Assembly: GCF_001927285.1 (NCBI RefSeq)
Contig: NZ_MSIG01000002.1
Span: forward strand, 1-64,000
DNA: 64,000 bases
From: Mongoliimonas terrestris
GTDB lineage: Bacteria; Pseudomonadota; Alphaproteobacteria; Rhizobiales; Pleomorphomonadaceae
Direction of reading: 5' to 3'
Positions 8,761 to 17,414 of the stretch are shown piece after piece (position 1 is the stretch's first letter; every line of letters begins with the position of its first letter). The notes under the pieces were generated by a model. The model did not search any database, was not told the DNA's origin, and was given only the letters and a program-made list of their open reading frames with translations. The position numbers and the translations under genes are program-made.

Positions 8761-9057
8761 TCAGGGGCGCGGAGGGCCGCTTTCCGGCTCGCCGCGGGAG
8801 TGGAGGTGCCCCATCCGGCGCGAGGCCTTGCGGTTGCGCCACCAGCGGACGATCCACACCTCGCTGCGGCGCCGGACCCGGCGGGCGATGGCGAAGTCGA
8901 TGGAGAGGATCAGGAGGCCGACCGGCACCATCCAGAAGCCGAGAATCGGCAGAAAGCCGACGAAACCGCCGATGAGGAAGAGAATTCCGATGGCGATGCG
9001 GAGCGGCCGATACCGAGGGACCGGAAACGAGCGACCATTCAATTTCACACGAGGCAT
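8761..9057 (-). CDS. small two-helix membrane protein (PGPGW-like)
   Basis: A 98-residue protein with two hydrophobic helices (LRIAIGILFLIGGFVGFLPI and FWMVPVGLLILSIDFAIA) joined by a short turn and followed by a basic Arg-rich tail. This resembles the putative transmembrane PGPGW family, although the PGPGW motif is replaced by ILGFWMVPVG. The start at 9057 gives the compact form; an ATG at 9081 in frame is an alternative. Function unknown. Confidence 0.65.
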   Translation of the reverse strand: MPRVKLNGRSFPVPRYRPLRIAIGILFLIGGFVGFLPILGFWMVPVGLLILSIDFAIARRVRRRSEVWIVRWWRNRKASRRMGHLHSRGEPESGPPRP

Positions 9058-9197
9058 GGAGTTTCCCAAGCAAACCGCCATGCCCCATATGGGCGTGCGC
9101 CGGCTCCGCTTCCAGTGCCCCTGGCTGGGGCCGGTTCATCACCCGAAAAGGGGTTTGCAAATCCGAACCCCTCTGCTATACGCACCGCCACAGCTGA

Positions 9198-9273
9198 TCC
9201 GCGATAGCTCAGTTGGTAGAGCGTTCGACTGTTAATCGAATGGTCGCAGGTTCGAGTCCTGCTCGCGGAGCCA
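9198..9273 (+). tRNA. tRNA-Asn (GUU)
   Basis: A 76-nt cloverleaf with acceptor arms TCCGCGA/TCGCGGA, G discriminator and encoded CCA at 9271-9273. The anticodon loop GACTGTTAATC carries GTT; the D-arm (AGCTCAGTTGGTAGAGC) and T-arm (GCAGGTTCGAGTCCTGC) are canonical. Confidence 0.98.
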
Positions 9274-9284
9274 CCTTTTTCGAG

Positions 9285-9323
9285 AAAAGACCCGGCCGCC
9301 CTTGAGGGGCGACCGGGTCTTTT
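9285..9323 (+). terminator. rho-independent terminator of tRNA-Asn
   Basis: The arms AAAAGACCCGG and CCGGGTCTTTT pair perfectly, the stem continues with one mismatch into the CGCCC/GGGCG pairing, and the loop is short. It starts 12 nt after the tRNA and ends in TTTTCCTTT. Confidence 0.85.
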
Positions 9324-9471
9324 CCTTTGCGGGATCTGGTGCTGTTGCGGCCCTGGTCTTCATGATGCGCCTATCGGACCACGGCGGATCCTCGCTGCCT
9401 TTCAGGGCGCGCGCGGAACTACGATGCGGGTGGGCCGCGGCAAGTGCGCACGATCCGCCCTCCCGCCCGCC

Positions 9472-10491
9472 TCAGGAGCGGCCAGTTCCGCGGAAGGCCG
9501 CCGCGAGGCCGCCGAGCGCCGGCGGGGCGTAGAGCCAGCCGCCGCCGCGCCGTTCCGCCAGCTGCCGGAGCGCCAGCGAGGCCGCGATGGAGCCGAACAC
9601 CAACGCCGGGAGCAGGAGGTAGCCTGCGCCGCGCGGCAGCGCCTCGGACGGAAGACCGAGGAGCGCCAGGGAGAGGACGAAGGGGTGGGCGAGATAGATC
9701 GGCAGCGTGTGGCGGCCGAGGAAGCCGACCACCGCCTGGACGGGCGCCAGACGGGTGACCAGTTCGGCCACCCGGCAGCCGATCACCAGCCCGATCAGAC
9801 AGAGCGTGACCCGGACGAGCCCGAGCGGGAGGCCATCCAGGTCGAAGCGGATGCCGATCAGGATCCCGTAAAGGACGCCGAGGCCGGCGATCAGCGCCAG
9901 CGGCACGTCCGTCACCCGGGCGGCGATCCGGCTGCCGTAGAAGCAGCCGACGAGGAAGAAGACGTAGTACTGCAAGGTGCCGAGGTAGGCCTGGCTCGTG
10001 ACCGGCGCGAAGCCGCCGAGGGTCGCGATGGAGACCACGAGGGCGGTTCCGATCACCAGCGGGCGCGGCACGCCGGCGAGCGCCTTCGTGGCGACCACAT
10101 AGAGGCCGAGCGCCAGGATGAACCAGATCTCCGAGGCGGGCTCCACGAGGTTGGCGGCGAATTCGGTCATCACGGGGCTGTCGGTCACCCCCAGGCTGCG
10201 ACGGTGCAGCGCATGGAGGATCGACCAGGTGACGAACAGATAGGCGAGCAGCCAGACCCGGCGGGAGAGCACGGCGCGCCAGTCCTGGGTGATCAGGCGC
10301 TGGGCCAGGAAGCCCGAGATGGCGAAGAAGACGGGCATGCGGATCGGCCCGAACAGGTTGTTGACGAGCCAGAAATGGTGGTTGCCGAGGTCTGCCTTCT
10401 CCAGCTGGATCGTCGCGTGGAAGAAGACGACAAGAATGATGGACCCGCCGCGCGCAACGTCGAGCCAGGCCAAACGCCCGGAATCAGCCAT
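9472..10491 (-). CDS. acyltransferase 3 family membrane protein
   Basis: A 339-residue integral membrane protein with about ten helices. The N-terminus has the acyltransferase-3 signature LAWLDVARGGSIILVVFFHA, with the family Arg and His, and the stretch RMPVFFAISGFLA. Such proteins transfer acyl groups (O-acetyl, succinyl) to surface sugars or glucans. The start at 10491 (MADSGRLAWLDVARG) is chosen from the motif; the open frame upstream is a GC-rich extension. The substrate is unknown. Two OpgC-type relatives are also present in the window. Confidence 0.85.
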   Translation of the reverse strand: MADSGRLAWLDVARGGSIILVVFFHATIQLEKADLGNHHFWLVNNLFGPIRMPVFFAISGFLAQRLITQDWRAVLSRRVWLLAYLFVTWSILHALHRRSLGVTDSPVMTEFAANLVEPASEIWFILALGLYVVATKALAGVPRPLVIGTALVVSIATLGGFAPVTSQAYLGTLQYYVFFLVGCFYGSRIAARVTDVPLALIAGLGVLYGILIGIRFDLDGLPLGLVRVTLCLIGLVIGCRVAELVTRLAPVQAVVGFLGRHTLPIYLAHPFVLSLALLGLPSEALPRGAGYLLLPALVFGSIAASLALRQLAERRGGGWLYAPPALGGLAAAFRGTGRS

Positions 10492-10771
10492 ACGCAATAA
10501 ACTCCTGAACAACGCACACCGGACCCGGTCGGCAGGACGGGGTCGGCGGCAGCCATGCCCGCCGGCCGAGCGACAGCCGCCCAACGGCGGCCGCAGCCGT
10601 CGCTGTCGACGGCCGACCGATCCGGGCGCGCCCGCCACCCCGATCCTGAAAACCACGACGCCCGAAAAGGAGCACCGTGTTGCAAACGGCCGGTCCGGTG
10701 TGTTGTTCCCGATTTTTCACTTGGAGTCGGATCGGCGGCCGGCGGCCGGGGCCGCCGAAAGGGGCGCCTGA
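10492..10771. other. gene-free stretch upstream of the acyltransferase gene
   Basis: With the terminator that follows, this forms a 365-nt gap between the acyltransferase gene and phoB. It is rich in short GC palindromes (for example around 10560-10620) but shows no gene. The acyltransferase promoter should lie here; I could not assign it. Confidence 0.4.
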
Positions 10772-10808
10772 AACGACGAAGGGCGCGTCCTTGCGGAACG
10801 CGCCCCTT
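10772..10808 (-). terminator. probable terminator of the pst-phoB operon
   Basis: GGGCGCGTCC and GGAACGCGCCC form a stem with a TTGC loop about 50 nt beyond the phoB stop. On the transcribed strand the stem is followed by TTCGTCGTTT, a weak T-tract. Likely the 3' end of the pho operon. Confidence 0.55.
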
Positions 10809-10856
10809 GGCAAGAGTGGGATCAGGAAGCCTGTCGAGGGCCGCGCCGTGGGCCGG

Positions 10857-11555
10857 TCAGCCGACCTTGGCGAAGGTGTCGTCGAACGAGTAGCCGGCGC
10901 CTCGGACGGTGCGGATCGGGTCGCGCTTGGCGGACCGGTTCAGCACCTTGCGCAGGCGGCCCACGTGGACGTCGACGGTGCGCTCGTCCACGTAGACGTC
11001 GTGGCCCCAGACGCCGTCGAGCAGCTGCTCGCGGGAGAATACGCGGCCCGGCGAGCGCATCAGGAATTCCAGGAGCTTGAACTCGGTGGGGCCGAGATGC
11101 AGCTCGCGGCCGCTCCGCCGCACCCGGTGTGTCTCGCGGTCGAGCTCCAGGTCGCCGAGCGACAGGACGGACGACAAAACCTCCGGCTTGGCGCGGCGCA
11201 GGATGGCGCGGATGCGCGCCACCACTTCCGGCACCGAGAAGGGCTTGACGATATAGTCGTCGGCGCCGGTGCCGAGGCCCCTCACCCGCTCGGATTCCTC
11301 GCCGCGGGCGGTGAGCATGATGATGGGCACCCGCTCGGTTTCCGGCCGGGCGCGGAGGCGGCGGCAGAGCTCGATGCCGGAGAGGCCGGGCAGCATCCAG
11401 TCCAGGAGCACCAGATCCGGCGTCACCTCGCGCAGACGGATCTCCGCGTCGTCACCTCGGAAGGCTTGCTCCACCTCGTAGCCTTCGGCCTCCAGGTTGT
11501 AGCGCAGCAGGAGGCTGACAGGCTCCTCGTCCTCGACGATCAACACCTTCGGCAT
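10857..11555 (-). CDS. phoB: phosphate regulon response regulator PhoB
   Basis: The 232-residue OmpR-type response regulator activates Pho regulon genes when phosphate is low. The receiver domain (about 1-120) has acidic residues at 8-10, the phosphorylated Asp at 52 (LLDWMLPG) and the conserved Lys in VKPFS. The winged helix (about 130-230) carries LGPTEFKLLEFLMRSPGRVFSREQLLD and the DNA-contact helix VDVHVGRLRKVLN, as in PhoB. It is the last gene of pstSCAB-phoU-phoB. The partner kinase gene phoR is not in this window. Confidence 0.97.
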   Translation of the reverse strand: MPKVLIVEDEEPVSLLLRYNLEAEGYEVEQAFRGDDAEIRLREVTPDLVLLDWMLPGLSGIELCRRLRARPETERVPIIMLTARGEESERVRGLGTGADDYIVKPFSVPEVVARIRAILRRAKPEVLSSVLSLGDLELDRETHRVRRSGRELHLGPTEFKLLEFLMRSPGRVFSREQLLDGVWGHDVYVDERTVDVHVGRLRKVLNRSAKRDPIRTVRGAGYSFDDTFAKVG

Positions 11556-11562
11556 CGAGATG

Positions 11563-11659
11563 GTCTCTCCCAGGATCGGGCTTGCGCCCGACAGGCTCTC
11601 TCAGGACCGGGCGCACGCCCGACAGGTAGTCTCAGGACCGGGCACGCGCCCGGCCGGCT
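11563..11659 (-). repeat. three tandem hairpin repeats between phoU and phoB
   Basis: Three imperfect units of about 30-33 nt, each TCTC(N)CAGGA(C/T)CGGG...CCCG(A/G)C(A/C)GG, fill the intercistronic gap. Each contains its own hairpin: CGGGCTTGCGCCCG, CGGGCGCACGCCCG and CGGGCACGCGCCCG. They probably act at the RNA level (stability or translation of phoB relative to phoU), or are simply a slippage-prone repeat. There are no spacers, so this is not a CRISPR. Confidence 0.7.
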
Positions 11660-11695
11660 TTTCTCAACGAAGGGCACCGGGACGGCGGACGCCCG

Positions 11696-12400
11696 TCAGG
11701 GCGCCACGCTCTCCATGCTGGTGTTGTCCGACTTCGGGCGCTCGTCCTCGAACGCGTGGCCGGTGACGGCGTAGTGCACGGTTTCGGCGATGTTGGTGGC
11801 GTGGTCGCCGATGCGCTCGATGTTCTTGGCGCAGAACAACAGATGCGTGCACTGGGAGATGTTGCGCGGATCCTCCATCATGTAGGTGAGGAGCTCGCGG
11901 AACAGGGACGTGTAGAGCGCGTCGATCTCCTCGTCGCGCTCGCGCACGACGGAGGCCTTGGCGTCGTCGCGGGTGGTGAAGGCGTCGAGCACGTCCTTCA
12001 GCTGCTCCAGGGCGATCTCGGCCAGGTGCTCCACGCCGACGATCAGGCGCTTGTGCACCACGGCGCCGTTGATGGCGACCACGCGCTTGGCGATGTTCTT
12101 GGCGAGGTCGCCGACGCGCTCCAGGTCGGAGGAGATGCGCATGGCGGCGACGATCTCGCGCAGGTCCGACGCCATCGGCTGGCGGCGGGCGATGATCAGG
12201 ATGGCCTGTTCCTCGGCGGCGCGCTGCATGGCGTCGAGCCGCATGTCTTCGGCGATGATGCGGTGGGCGAGCGACTCGTCCAGCCGGGTCAGGGCGCGGA
12301 TGCTGTCGGTGACCAGGTGCTCGGCGAGACCGCCCATCTGGGCGATGCGGCTGGCGAGGTCGCGCAGCTCGTGCTCGTAGGCGGAGATCGTATGTTCCAT
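11696..12400 (-). CDS. phoU: phosphate signalling regulator PhoU
   Basis: The 234-residue all-helical protein has two PhoU repeats, including the metal-binding stretches SSDLERVGDLAKNIAKR and AKNIERIGDHATNIAE (E/D-x-x-x-D motifs). It links the Pst transporter to PhoR and shuts the regulon off when phosphate is plentiful. The ATG at 12400 starts MEHTISAYEHELRDL, the usual start, with AAGGGGA upstream. It lies 38 nt after pstB. Confidence 0.97.
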   Translation of the reverse strand: MEHTISAYEHELRDLASRIAQMGGLAEHLVTDSIRALTRLDESLAHRIIAEDMRLDAMQRAAEEQAILIIARRQPMASDLREIVAAMRISSDLERVGDLAKNIAKRVVAINGAVVHKRLIVGVEHLAEIALEQLKDVLDAFTTRDDAKASVVRERDEEIDALYTSLFRELLTYMMEDPRNISQCTHLLFCAKNIERIGDHATNIAETVHYAVTGHAFEDERPKSDNTSMESVAP

Positions 12401-12438
12401 GACTGTCCCCTTCCGGGATCCTGAACGGGTGGGGCGGG

Positions 12439-13269
12439 TCAGCCGAAGCGGCCGGTGATGTAGTCCTGGGTCCGCTTCTCGATCGGGTTGGTGAAGATGT
12501 GGTCGGTCGGACCCTCCTCCACCAGGACACCCAGATGGAAGAAGGCGGTGCGCTGGGACACGCGGGCGGCCTGCTGCATGGAATGGGTGACGATGATGAT
12601 GGTGTAGTTGGCGCGCAGCTCGTCGATCAGCTCCTCCACCTTGGCGGTGGCGATCGGGTCGAGGGCCGAGCACGGCTCGTCCATCAGGATGACGTCGGGA
12701 GACACCGCGATGGCGCGGGCGATGCAGAGGCGCTGCTGCTGGCCGCCGGAAAGGCCGGTGCCGGGCTCCTGCAGGCGGTCCTTCACCTCGTTCCAGAGCG
12801 ATGCCTTCTGAAGCGACGAGGAGACGATCTCCTCAAGGTCGGCCTTGGACTTGGCAAGGCCGTGGATCTTGGGACCGTAGGCCACGTTGTCGAAGATCGA
12901 CTTCGGGAACGGGTTCGGCTTCTGGAACACCATGCCGACGCGGGCGCGGAGCTCCACCACGTCGAGGTCGGGATCGTAGATGTCCCGGTTGTCGAGGGTG
13001 ATCTTGCCCTCCACCCGGGCGCCCGCGATGGTGTCGTTCATGCGGTTGATGCAGCGCAGGAAGGTGGACTTGCCGCAGCCCGACGGGCCGATGAAGGCTG
13101 TCACGGCGCGGTCCGGGATGTCGATCGACACCCCGAAGAGCGCCTGCTTGGCGCCGTAGAAGACCTTCACGTCCTCGCCTTTCACCTTGACCGGACGCGG
13201 GGCGGCGTCGGGGGTGCGGACGGTCTTGAAGGTCTGGGTTTCGCGCGGCAGTTCAGCGACGGTAGCCAT
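12439..13269 (-). CDS. pstB: phosphate ABC transporter ATP-binding protein PstB
   Basis: The 276-residue ATPase energises phosphate import through PstA-PstC. Visible are Walker [10 protein letters not shown] (61-69), the Q-loop FQKPNPFP, the signature [15 protein letters not shown] and Walker [14 protein letters not shown]. The PstB-type [12 protein letters not shown] segment is present. An N-terminal extension of about 30 residues precedes the domain. It sits between pstA and phoU. Confidence 0.98.
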   Translation of the reverse strand: MATVAELPRETQTFKTVRTPDAAPRPVKVKGEDVKVFYGAKQALFGVSIDIPDRAVTAFIGPSGCGKSTFLRCINRMNDTIAGARVEGKITLDNRDIYDPDLDVVELRARVGMVFQKPNPFPKSIFDNVAYGPKIHGLAKSKADLEEIVSSSLQKASLWNEVKDRLQEPGTGLSGGQQQRLCIARAIAVSPDVILMDEPCSALDPIATAKVEELIDELRANYTIIIVTHSMQQAARVSQRTAFFHLGVLVEEGPTDHIFTNPIEKRTQDYITGRFG

Positions 13270-13314
13270 GGATCTTTACCTCTTGAATGAGGAGTTCGGT
13301 GTGCGGCGAGCGGA

Positions 13315-14601
13315 TTACCAGGTCCGCTCCAGCCGCTGGCGGAGGAAGACGGCGATGCCGTTCATGACGATCAGGAAGCCGAGCAGCACCAGGATGGCCG
13401 CGGACGTCCGCGAGACGAAGCCGCGTTCCGGGCTGTCGGCCCAGATGAAGATCTGGGTCGGCAGCGCCGTGGAAGCCTCCAGGAGACCGCCCGGCGGAGA
13501 GGTGATGAAGGCGTTCATGCCGATGAGGAGCAAGGGGGCGGTTTCGCCGAGCGCCTGGGCGAGGCCGATGATGGTGCCGGTCAGGATGCCCGGCAGCGCC
13601 AAGGGCAGCACGTGGTGCATGATCACCTGGTGCTTGGAGGCCCCCATGCCGAGCGCCGCCTCGCGGATCGACGGCGGCACCGCCTTCAGCGACGCGCGGG
13701 TGACGATGATCATCGTCGGCAGCGTCATGAGGGCGAGCACCATGCCGCCGACGAGCGGGGCCGAGCGCGGCAGGCCGAAGAAGTTGAGGAAGACCGCCAG
13801 ACCGAGGAGGCCGAACACGATGGACGGCACGGCCGCGAGGTTGTTGATGTTCACCTCGATAAGGTCGGTCCACCGGTTCTTCGGCGCGAACTCCTCCAGA
13901 TAGATGGCCGCCGCGATGCCGATCGGGAAGCTCAGCACGAAGCAGACGAGCAGCGCGTAGAAGGAGCCAGTGATGGCGCCGGCGAGGCCGGCAAGCTCGG
14001 GGAAGCGGCTGTCGGCGTTGGTGACGAGCTCCCAGTTGAACGGAGCCGCCACCCGGTCCTGCTCCACGAGGCGGTCGAACCAGGCGATCTGCTGGTCGGT
14101 CACCCGGCGCTGGTTCTCCGGCACGTCGCGGGAGATGGCGCCCTTGTTGAGCTGGTCGAAGGGGTCCGACGACGGGACCGTGAGGGTCAGCGTGCCGCCG
14201 ATCACCGACGGGTTGGCCAGCACCGCGTCACGCACCATGAACTGGGCGTTGTTCGTGATGATCTCGCCAAGCTTGCGCTGGTCCGGCGGCGTGGTGACCT
14301 CCGGGAAGATGTCCAGGAGCGCCTGCCGCACCACGTTGCGGTAGTTGCCGGCGGCCGGATCCTCGGCCTTGACCCACTCGGCGCGGATCGGGAAGTCGAG
14401 GGTGACCTTGGTCTGCACGAAGGCCAGGTAGCCGGTGCTCGCCAGGGAGACGATCAGAAGGCCGAGAAGGCCGATGGCAGTGGTGATCGCCGCGATCCCG
14501 TAGAACTGGAGGCGACGATCGGCGGCGTAGCGGCTCTTGCGACGAGCGACCGCGGTTTCGGAGGACCACTCGACGGGTCCGCGCAGGGAGATGTCCGACA
14601 T
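13315..14601 (-). CDS. pstA: phosphate ABC transporter permease PstA
   Basis: A 428-residue inner-membrane permease, longer than E. coli PstA (about 296) because of an N-terminal cytoplasmic stretch, one helix and a periplasmic insert (about residues 70-210), a form common in alphaproteobacteria. The MetI-like core carries GIAAAIYLEEFAPKNR and the EAA loop EAALGMGASKHQVIMHHVLPLALPG. The ATG at 14601 starts MSDISLRGPVEW; upstream frame is not needed. It starts 13 nt after pstC. Confidence 0.96.
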   Translation of the reverse strand: MSDISLRGPVEWSSETAVARRKSRYAADRRLQFYGIAAITTAIGLLGLLIVSLASTGYLAFVQTKVTLDFPIRAEWVKAEDPAAGNYRNVVRQALLDIFPEVTTPPDQRKLGEIITNNAQFMVRDAVLANPSVIGGTLTLTVPSSDPFDQLNKGAISRDVPENQRRVTDQQIAWFDRLVEQDRVAAPFNWELVTNADSRFPELAGLAGAITGSFYALLVCFVLSFPIGIAAAIYLEEFAPKNRWTDLIEVNINNLAAVPSIVFGLLGLAVFLNFFGLPRSAPLVGGMVLALMTLPTMIIVTRASLKAVPPSIREAALGMGASKHQVIMHHVLPLALPGILTGTIIGLAQALGETAPLLLIGMNAFITSPPGGLLEASTALPTQIFIWADSPERGFVSRTSAAILVLLGFLIVMNGIAVFLRQRLERTW

Positions 14602-14614
14602 GATGGCCTCCGTC

Positions 14615-15994
14615 TCACTCGTACTGTTCGCGGTACTTGCGGACAATGCGCAGCGCAACGATGTTGAGAACTAGGGTGATCAGGAAGAGCACCAGGCCGA
14701 GTGCGAAGGCCGCGAGGGTCTTGGGGCTGTCGAACTCGGTGTCGCCGATGAGCAGGGTGACGATCTGCACGGTGACGGTGGTCACGCTGTCGAGCGGGTT
14801 GAAGGTGAGCGAGGCGATAAGGCCCGCCGCCATCACGACGATCATGGTCTCGCCGATGGCGCGGCTGACGCCGAGGAGGATGCCGCCGACGATGCCCGGC
14901 AGGGCGGCCGGGAGCAGCACCTTGGTGATCGTCTCGCCGGGCGTCGCGCCAAGGGCGAGCGAGCCGTCGCGCATGGAGCGGGGCACCGCCTTCAGGGCGT
15001 CGTCGGAGAGCGACGAGATGAAGGGCAGGATCATGATGCCCATGACCGCGCCGGCCGCGAAGGCGCTGTTCGGCGAGATCGGAATGCCGACGAGGCCGCC
15101 GGCCTCACGCACGGCCGGGGCGACCACCAGGATGGCGAAGAAGCCGAACACCACAGTCGGCACGCCAGCGAGGATCTCCATGATCGGCTTCACCACCGCG
15201 CGGACGCCGTCACCGGCGTACTCGACGAGATAGATGGCCGTGAAGAGGCCGATCGGGGTGGCGACGGCCATGGCAATCAACGAGATCAGCAACGTGCCGG
15301 CAAAGACCGGGACCGCGCCGAAGGCGCCGGCGCCGGCGATCTGGTCCGGCCGAAGGGCGATCTGCGGCTCCCACTTCAGGCCGAAGAGGAATTCGGTGAT
15401 CGGCACAAGACGAAAGAAGGCCGCGGCTTCGTAGACGAGCGAGGCGACGATCCCGGCCGTGGTGAGGATCGCCAGCGTGGAGCAGAAGATCATCAGCCCG
15501 GACACCACGCGCTCGAAGTTGTTGCGCGACCGGAACCGTGCCGAGAGCTGGTTGCGCGTGAACGTGAGCGCGGCGACCATCAACGCGAGAAGGACGACGA
15601 CGAGCGCCCAGTCGGCGATCACATCCAGACGGGTGAGCGTGGCCGCGGCCTCGACGATCTCCGGCGAGGGTTCCGAGAACATGCGACCGCTCGCCACGTT
15701 CTTGATCTCGGAGAGGTAGAGGCTCATCTGCGCGGTGCTGGCGCCGGCCGTCATGCTTTCCGGCAGTCCACCGAGAACCATGCTTTCGACCACCTGGCTC
15801 TGCAGCGAGACCCATATCAGGACCAGGATGAAGGCCGGAACGCCCACCCAGGCCGCCACGTAGGCGCCGTGGTATCCGGGAAGCGAGTGCACCTTGGGGC
15901 CGCCGGCGGTGATGAAGGACGCACCCTTGGCACGCCCCATCCAGAAGCCGACCAGCGTCACTGCAATGATTAGAAGGAACGCATATCCGATCAT
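14615..15994 (-). CDS. pstC: phosphate ABC transporter permease PstC
   Basis: A 459-residue permease with about eight helices. The start is MIGYAFLLIIAVTLVGFWMGR; the core has GLFTAIYLVEYAGDGVR, and the EAA loop is DGSLALGATPGETITKVLLPAALPG. It pairs with PstA to make the phosphate channel. It is longer than E. coli PstC, with an alphaproteobacterial N-terminal region of about 170 residues. A GC-rich hairpin attenuator separates it from pstS. Confidence 0.96.
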   Translation of the reverse strand: MIGYAFLLIIAVTLVGFWMGRAKGASFITAGGPKVHSLPGYHGAYVAAWVGVPAFILVLIWVSLQSQVVESMVLGGLPESMTAGASTAQMSLYLSEIKNVASGRMFSEPSPEIVEAAATLTRLDVIADWALVVVLLALMVAALTFTRNQLSARFRSRNNFERVVSGLMIFCSTLAILTTAGIVASLVYEAAAFFRLVPITEFLFGLKWEPQIALRPDQIAGAGAFGAVPVFAGTLLISLIAMAVATPIGLFTAIYLVEYAGDGVRAVVKPIMEILAGVPTVVFGFFAILVVAPAVREAGGLVGIPISPNSAFAAGAVMGIMILPFISSLSDDALKAVPRSMRDGSLALGATPGETITKVLLPAALPGIVGGILLGVSRAIGETMIVVMAAGLIASLTFNPLDSVTTVTVQIVTLLIGDTEFDSPKTLAAFALGLVLFLITLVLNIVALRIVRKYREQYE

Positions 15995-16038
15995 GGTGCG
16001 TCATCACCTCGGAAGGGGGGCGTATGTCAAGACGACAA

Positions 16039-16064
16039 ACCCGCCCCGGCGAGCCGGGGCGGGT
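16039..16064 (-). terminator. hairpin attenuator between pstS and pstC
   Basis: ACCCGCCCCGG and CCGGGGCGGGT form a perfect 11-bp stem with a 4-nt loop. On the transcribed strand the stem is followed by TTGTCGTCTTG, a partial T-rich tract. It lies just after the pstS stop, so it likely reduces readthrough or protects pstS mRNA, giving more binding protein than permease. Confidence 0.75.
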
Positions 16065-16084
16065 CGAACCGCCTGGATGGCGGA

Positions 16085-17122
16085 TTACTTGGCCGGAGCG
16101 GCCATCGCGGTGGCGTTGGCCACGGCCTGACGGATCTCTTCGCGCTTGGTCTCGTCGAGCGGGATGAGGCCGCGCTCGGCGAGGTAGCCGCCCTCACCGA
16201 AGGACGCCTCGGAGACGTACTCGTTGAGGAAGTCCTCAAGACCCGGGATCACGCCGCGGTGCGCGTTCTTCACGTAGATGAAGAGCGGACGGGACACGGC
16301 ATAGGAACCGTCGGCGATGGTCTCGGTCGACGGGGCGACGCCGTCGATCGGGGTGCCGACCAGCTTGTCCTGGTTTTCATAGAGGAAGGAGTAGCCGAAG
16401 ATGCCGAGCGAGTTCGGATCGGCCTCGAGGCGCTGAACGATCAGGTTGTCGTTCTCACCGGCTTCGATGAACGGGCCGTCCTGGCGCATGCGCTCGCAGA
16501 CTTCCTTCTTGGCGTCGGCCTCGAGGGCCTTGATCGCCGGGAAGGCGTCGCAGCCCGGGTGCATGACGAGTTCGACAAAGGCGTCGCGGGTGCCCGAGGT
16601 CGGCGGCGGGCCGAACACGGTGATCTGGGTGGCCGGGAGCGACGCGTCGATCTCGTTCCACATCTTGTACGGGTTGTCGACGATCTGGCCGTCCTTCTCG
16701 ACCTTCGAGGCGAGCGCCTGGAAGATCTGAGCCTTGGTCAGGCTGACCTCGGTGCCCGACCGGGCGTGAGCGATCGACAGGCCGTCGTAGCCGAGGAGGA
16801 TCTCGGTCACGCTCTCGACGCCGCCGGCCTGGCAGGCTTCGAACTCGGACTTCTTCATGGCGCGCGAGGCACCGGTCACGTCCGGATGGTCGACGCCGAC
16901 GCCGCCGCAGAAGATCTTGAAGCCGCCACCGGTGCCGGTGGACTCCACGACCGGCGCGGTCTTGCCGGTGGCGTTGGCGAACTGCTCGGCGACAGCCTGG
17001 GTGTAGGGGAACACCGTGGAGGAACCGACAATGCGGATCTGGTCACGAGCCTGAGCGGCGGAGGCGACCGTCAGGGCCGCAGCGGCAAGCGCGATCGCGC
17101 TGGCGGTGTTGATGAGCTTCAC
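16085..17122 (-). CDS. pstS: periplasmic phosphate-binding protein PstS
   Basis: A 345-residue substrate-binding protein for phosphate import. The signal peptide is LINTASAIALAAAALTVASAAQA; the mature part starts RDQIRIVGSSTVFPYTQAVAEQF, the SSTVFP pattern of the PstS phosphate pocket. A cysteine pair (FCGG, FEACQ) and the internal GTGGGFKIFC are of the alphaproteobacterial type. I chose the GTG at 17122, with GGGAG 7 nt upstream, because the signal peptide begins there. It is the first gene of the pst operon, about 100 nt downstream of a Pho box. Confidence 0.97.
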   Translation of the reverse strand: MKLINTASAIALAAAALTVASAAQARDQIRIVGSSTVFPYTQAVAEQFANATGKTAPVVESTGTGGGFKIFCGGVGVDHPDVTGASRAMKKSEFEACQAGGVESVTEILLGYDGLSIAHARSGTEVSLTKAQIFQALASKVEKDGQIVDNPYKMWNEIDASLPATQITVFGPPPTSGTRDAFVELVMHPGCDAFPAIKALEADAKKEVCERMRQDGPFIEAGENDNLIVQRLEADPNSLGIFGYSFLYENQDKLVGTPIDGVAPSTETIADGSYAVSRPLFIYVKNAHRGVIPGLEDFLNEYVSEASFGEGGYLAERGLIPLDETKREEIRQAVANATAMAAPAK

Positions 17123-17219
17123 GGGACAACTCCCTGTCTTTGTACTCGGCGCGATCCCTGCGGCCACGCCTGTTGCATGGGTGTCCTAGGAGGGGCAGGA
17201 AACACGACGATGAAGCTTC

Positions 17220-17238
17220 GATGACATTTCCATGACAC
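17220..17238 (-). promoter_or_regulatory. Pho box upstream of pstS
   Basis: On the minus strand the sequence reads TGTCATGGAAATGTCATC, two direct TGTCAT repeats 11 bp apart, matching the PhoB consensus (C/T)TGTCAT-N4-(C/T)TGTCAT. It lies about 100 nt before the pstS start, so the operon is expected to be PhoB-activated. Confidence 0.85.
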
Positions 17239-17414
17239 CCGTCGGCCCCGCCTTCGGGCGCGCGGAGGCCCTCTGGCGCAAGGGCTTGTAGCCGGCGCAG
17301 CGTTTCGGCGGCGGACTGGCGAGCCGTCTTTGCGGGAAACCGCCGGGTGCCAAGCGGGTTGGCCGCGCCGGGACGATGCGCGGTCGCGGCGGGCAGTGCG
17401 CCGGCGTTCCGGCG

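Noticed and set aside
11563..11659. Possible CRISPR array
   Set aside because: The three units are directly adjacent with no unique spacers and no cas gene nearby.
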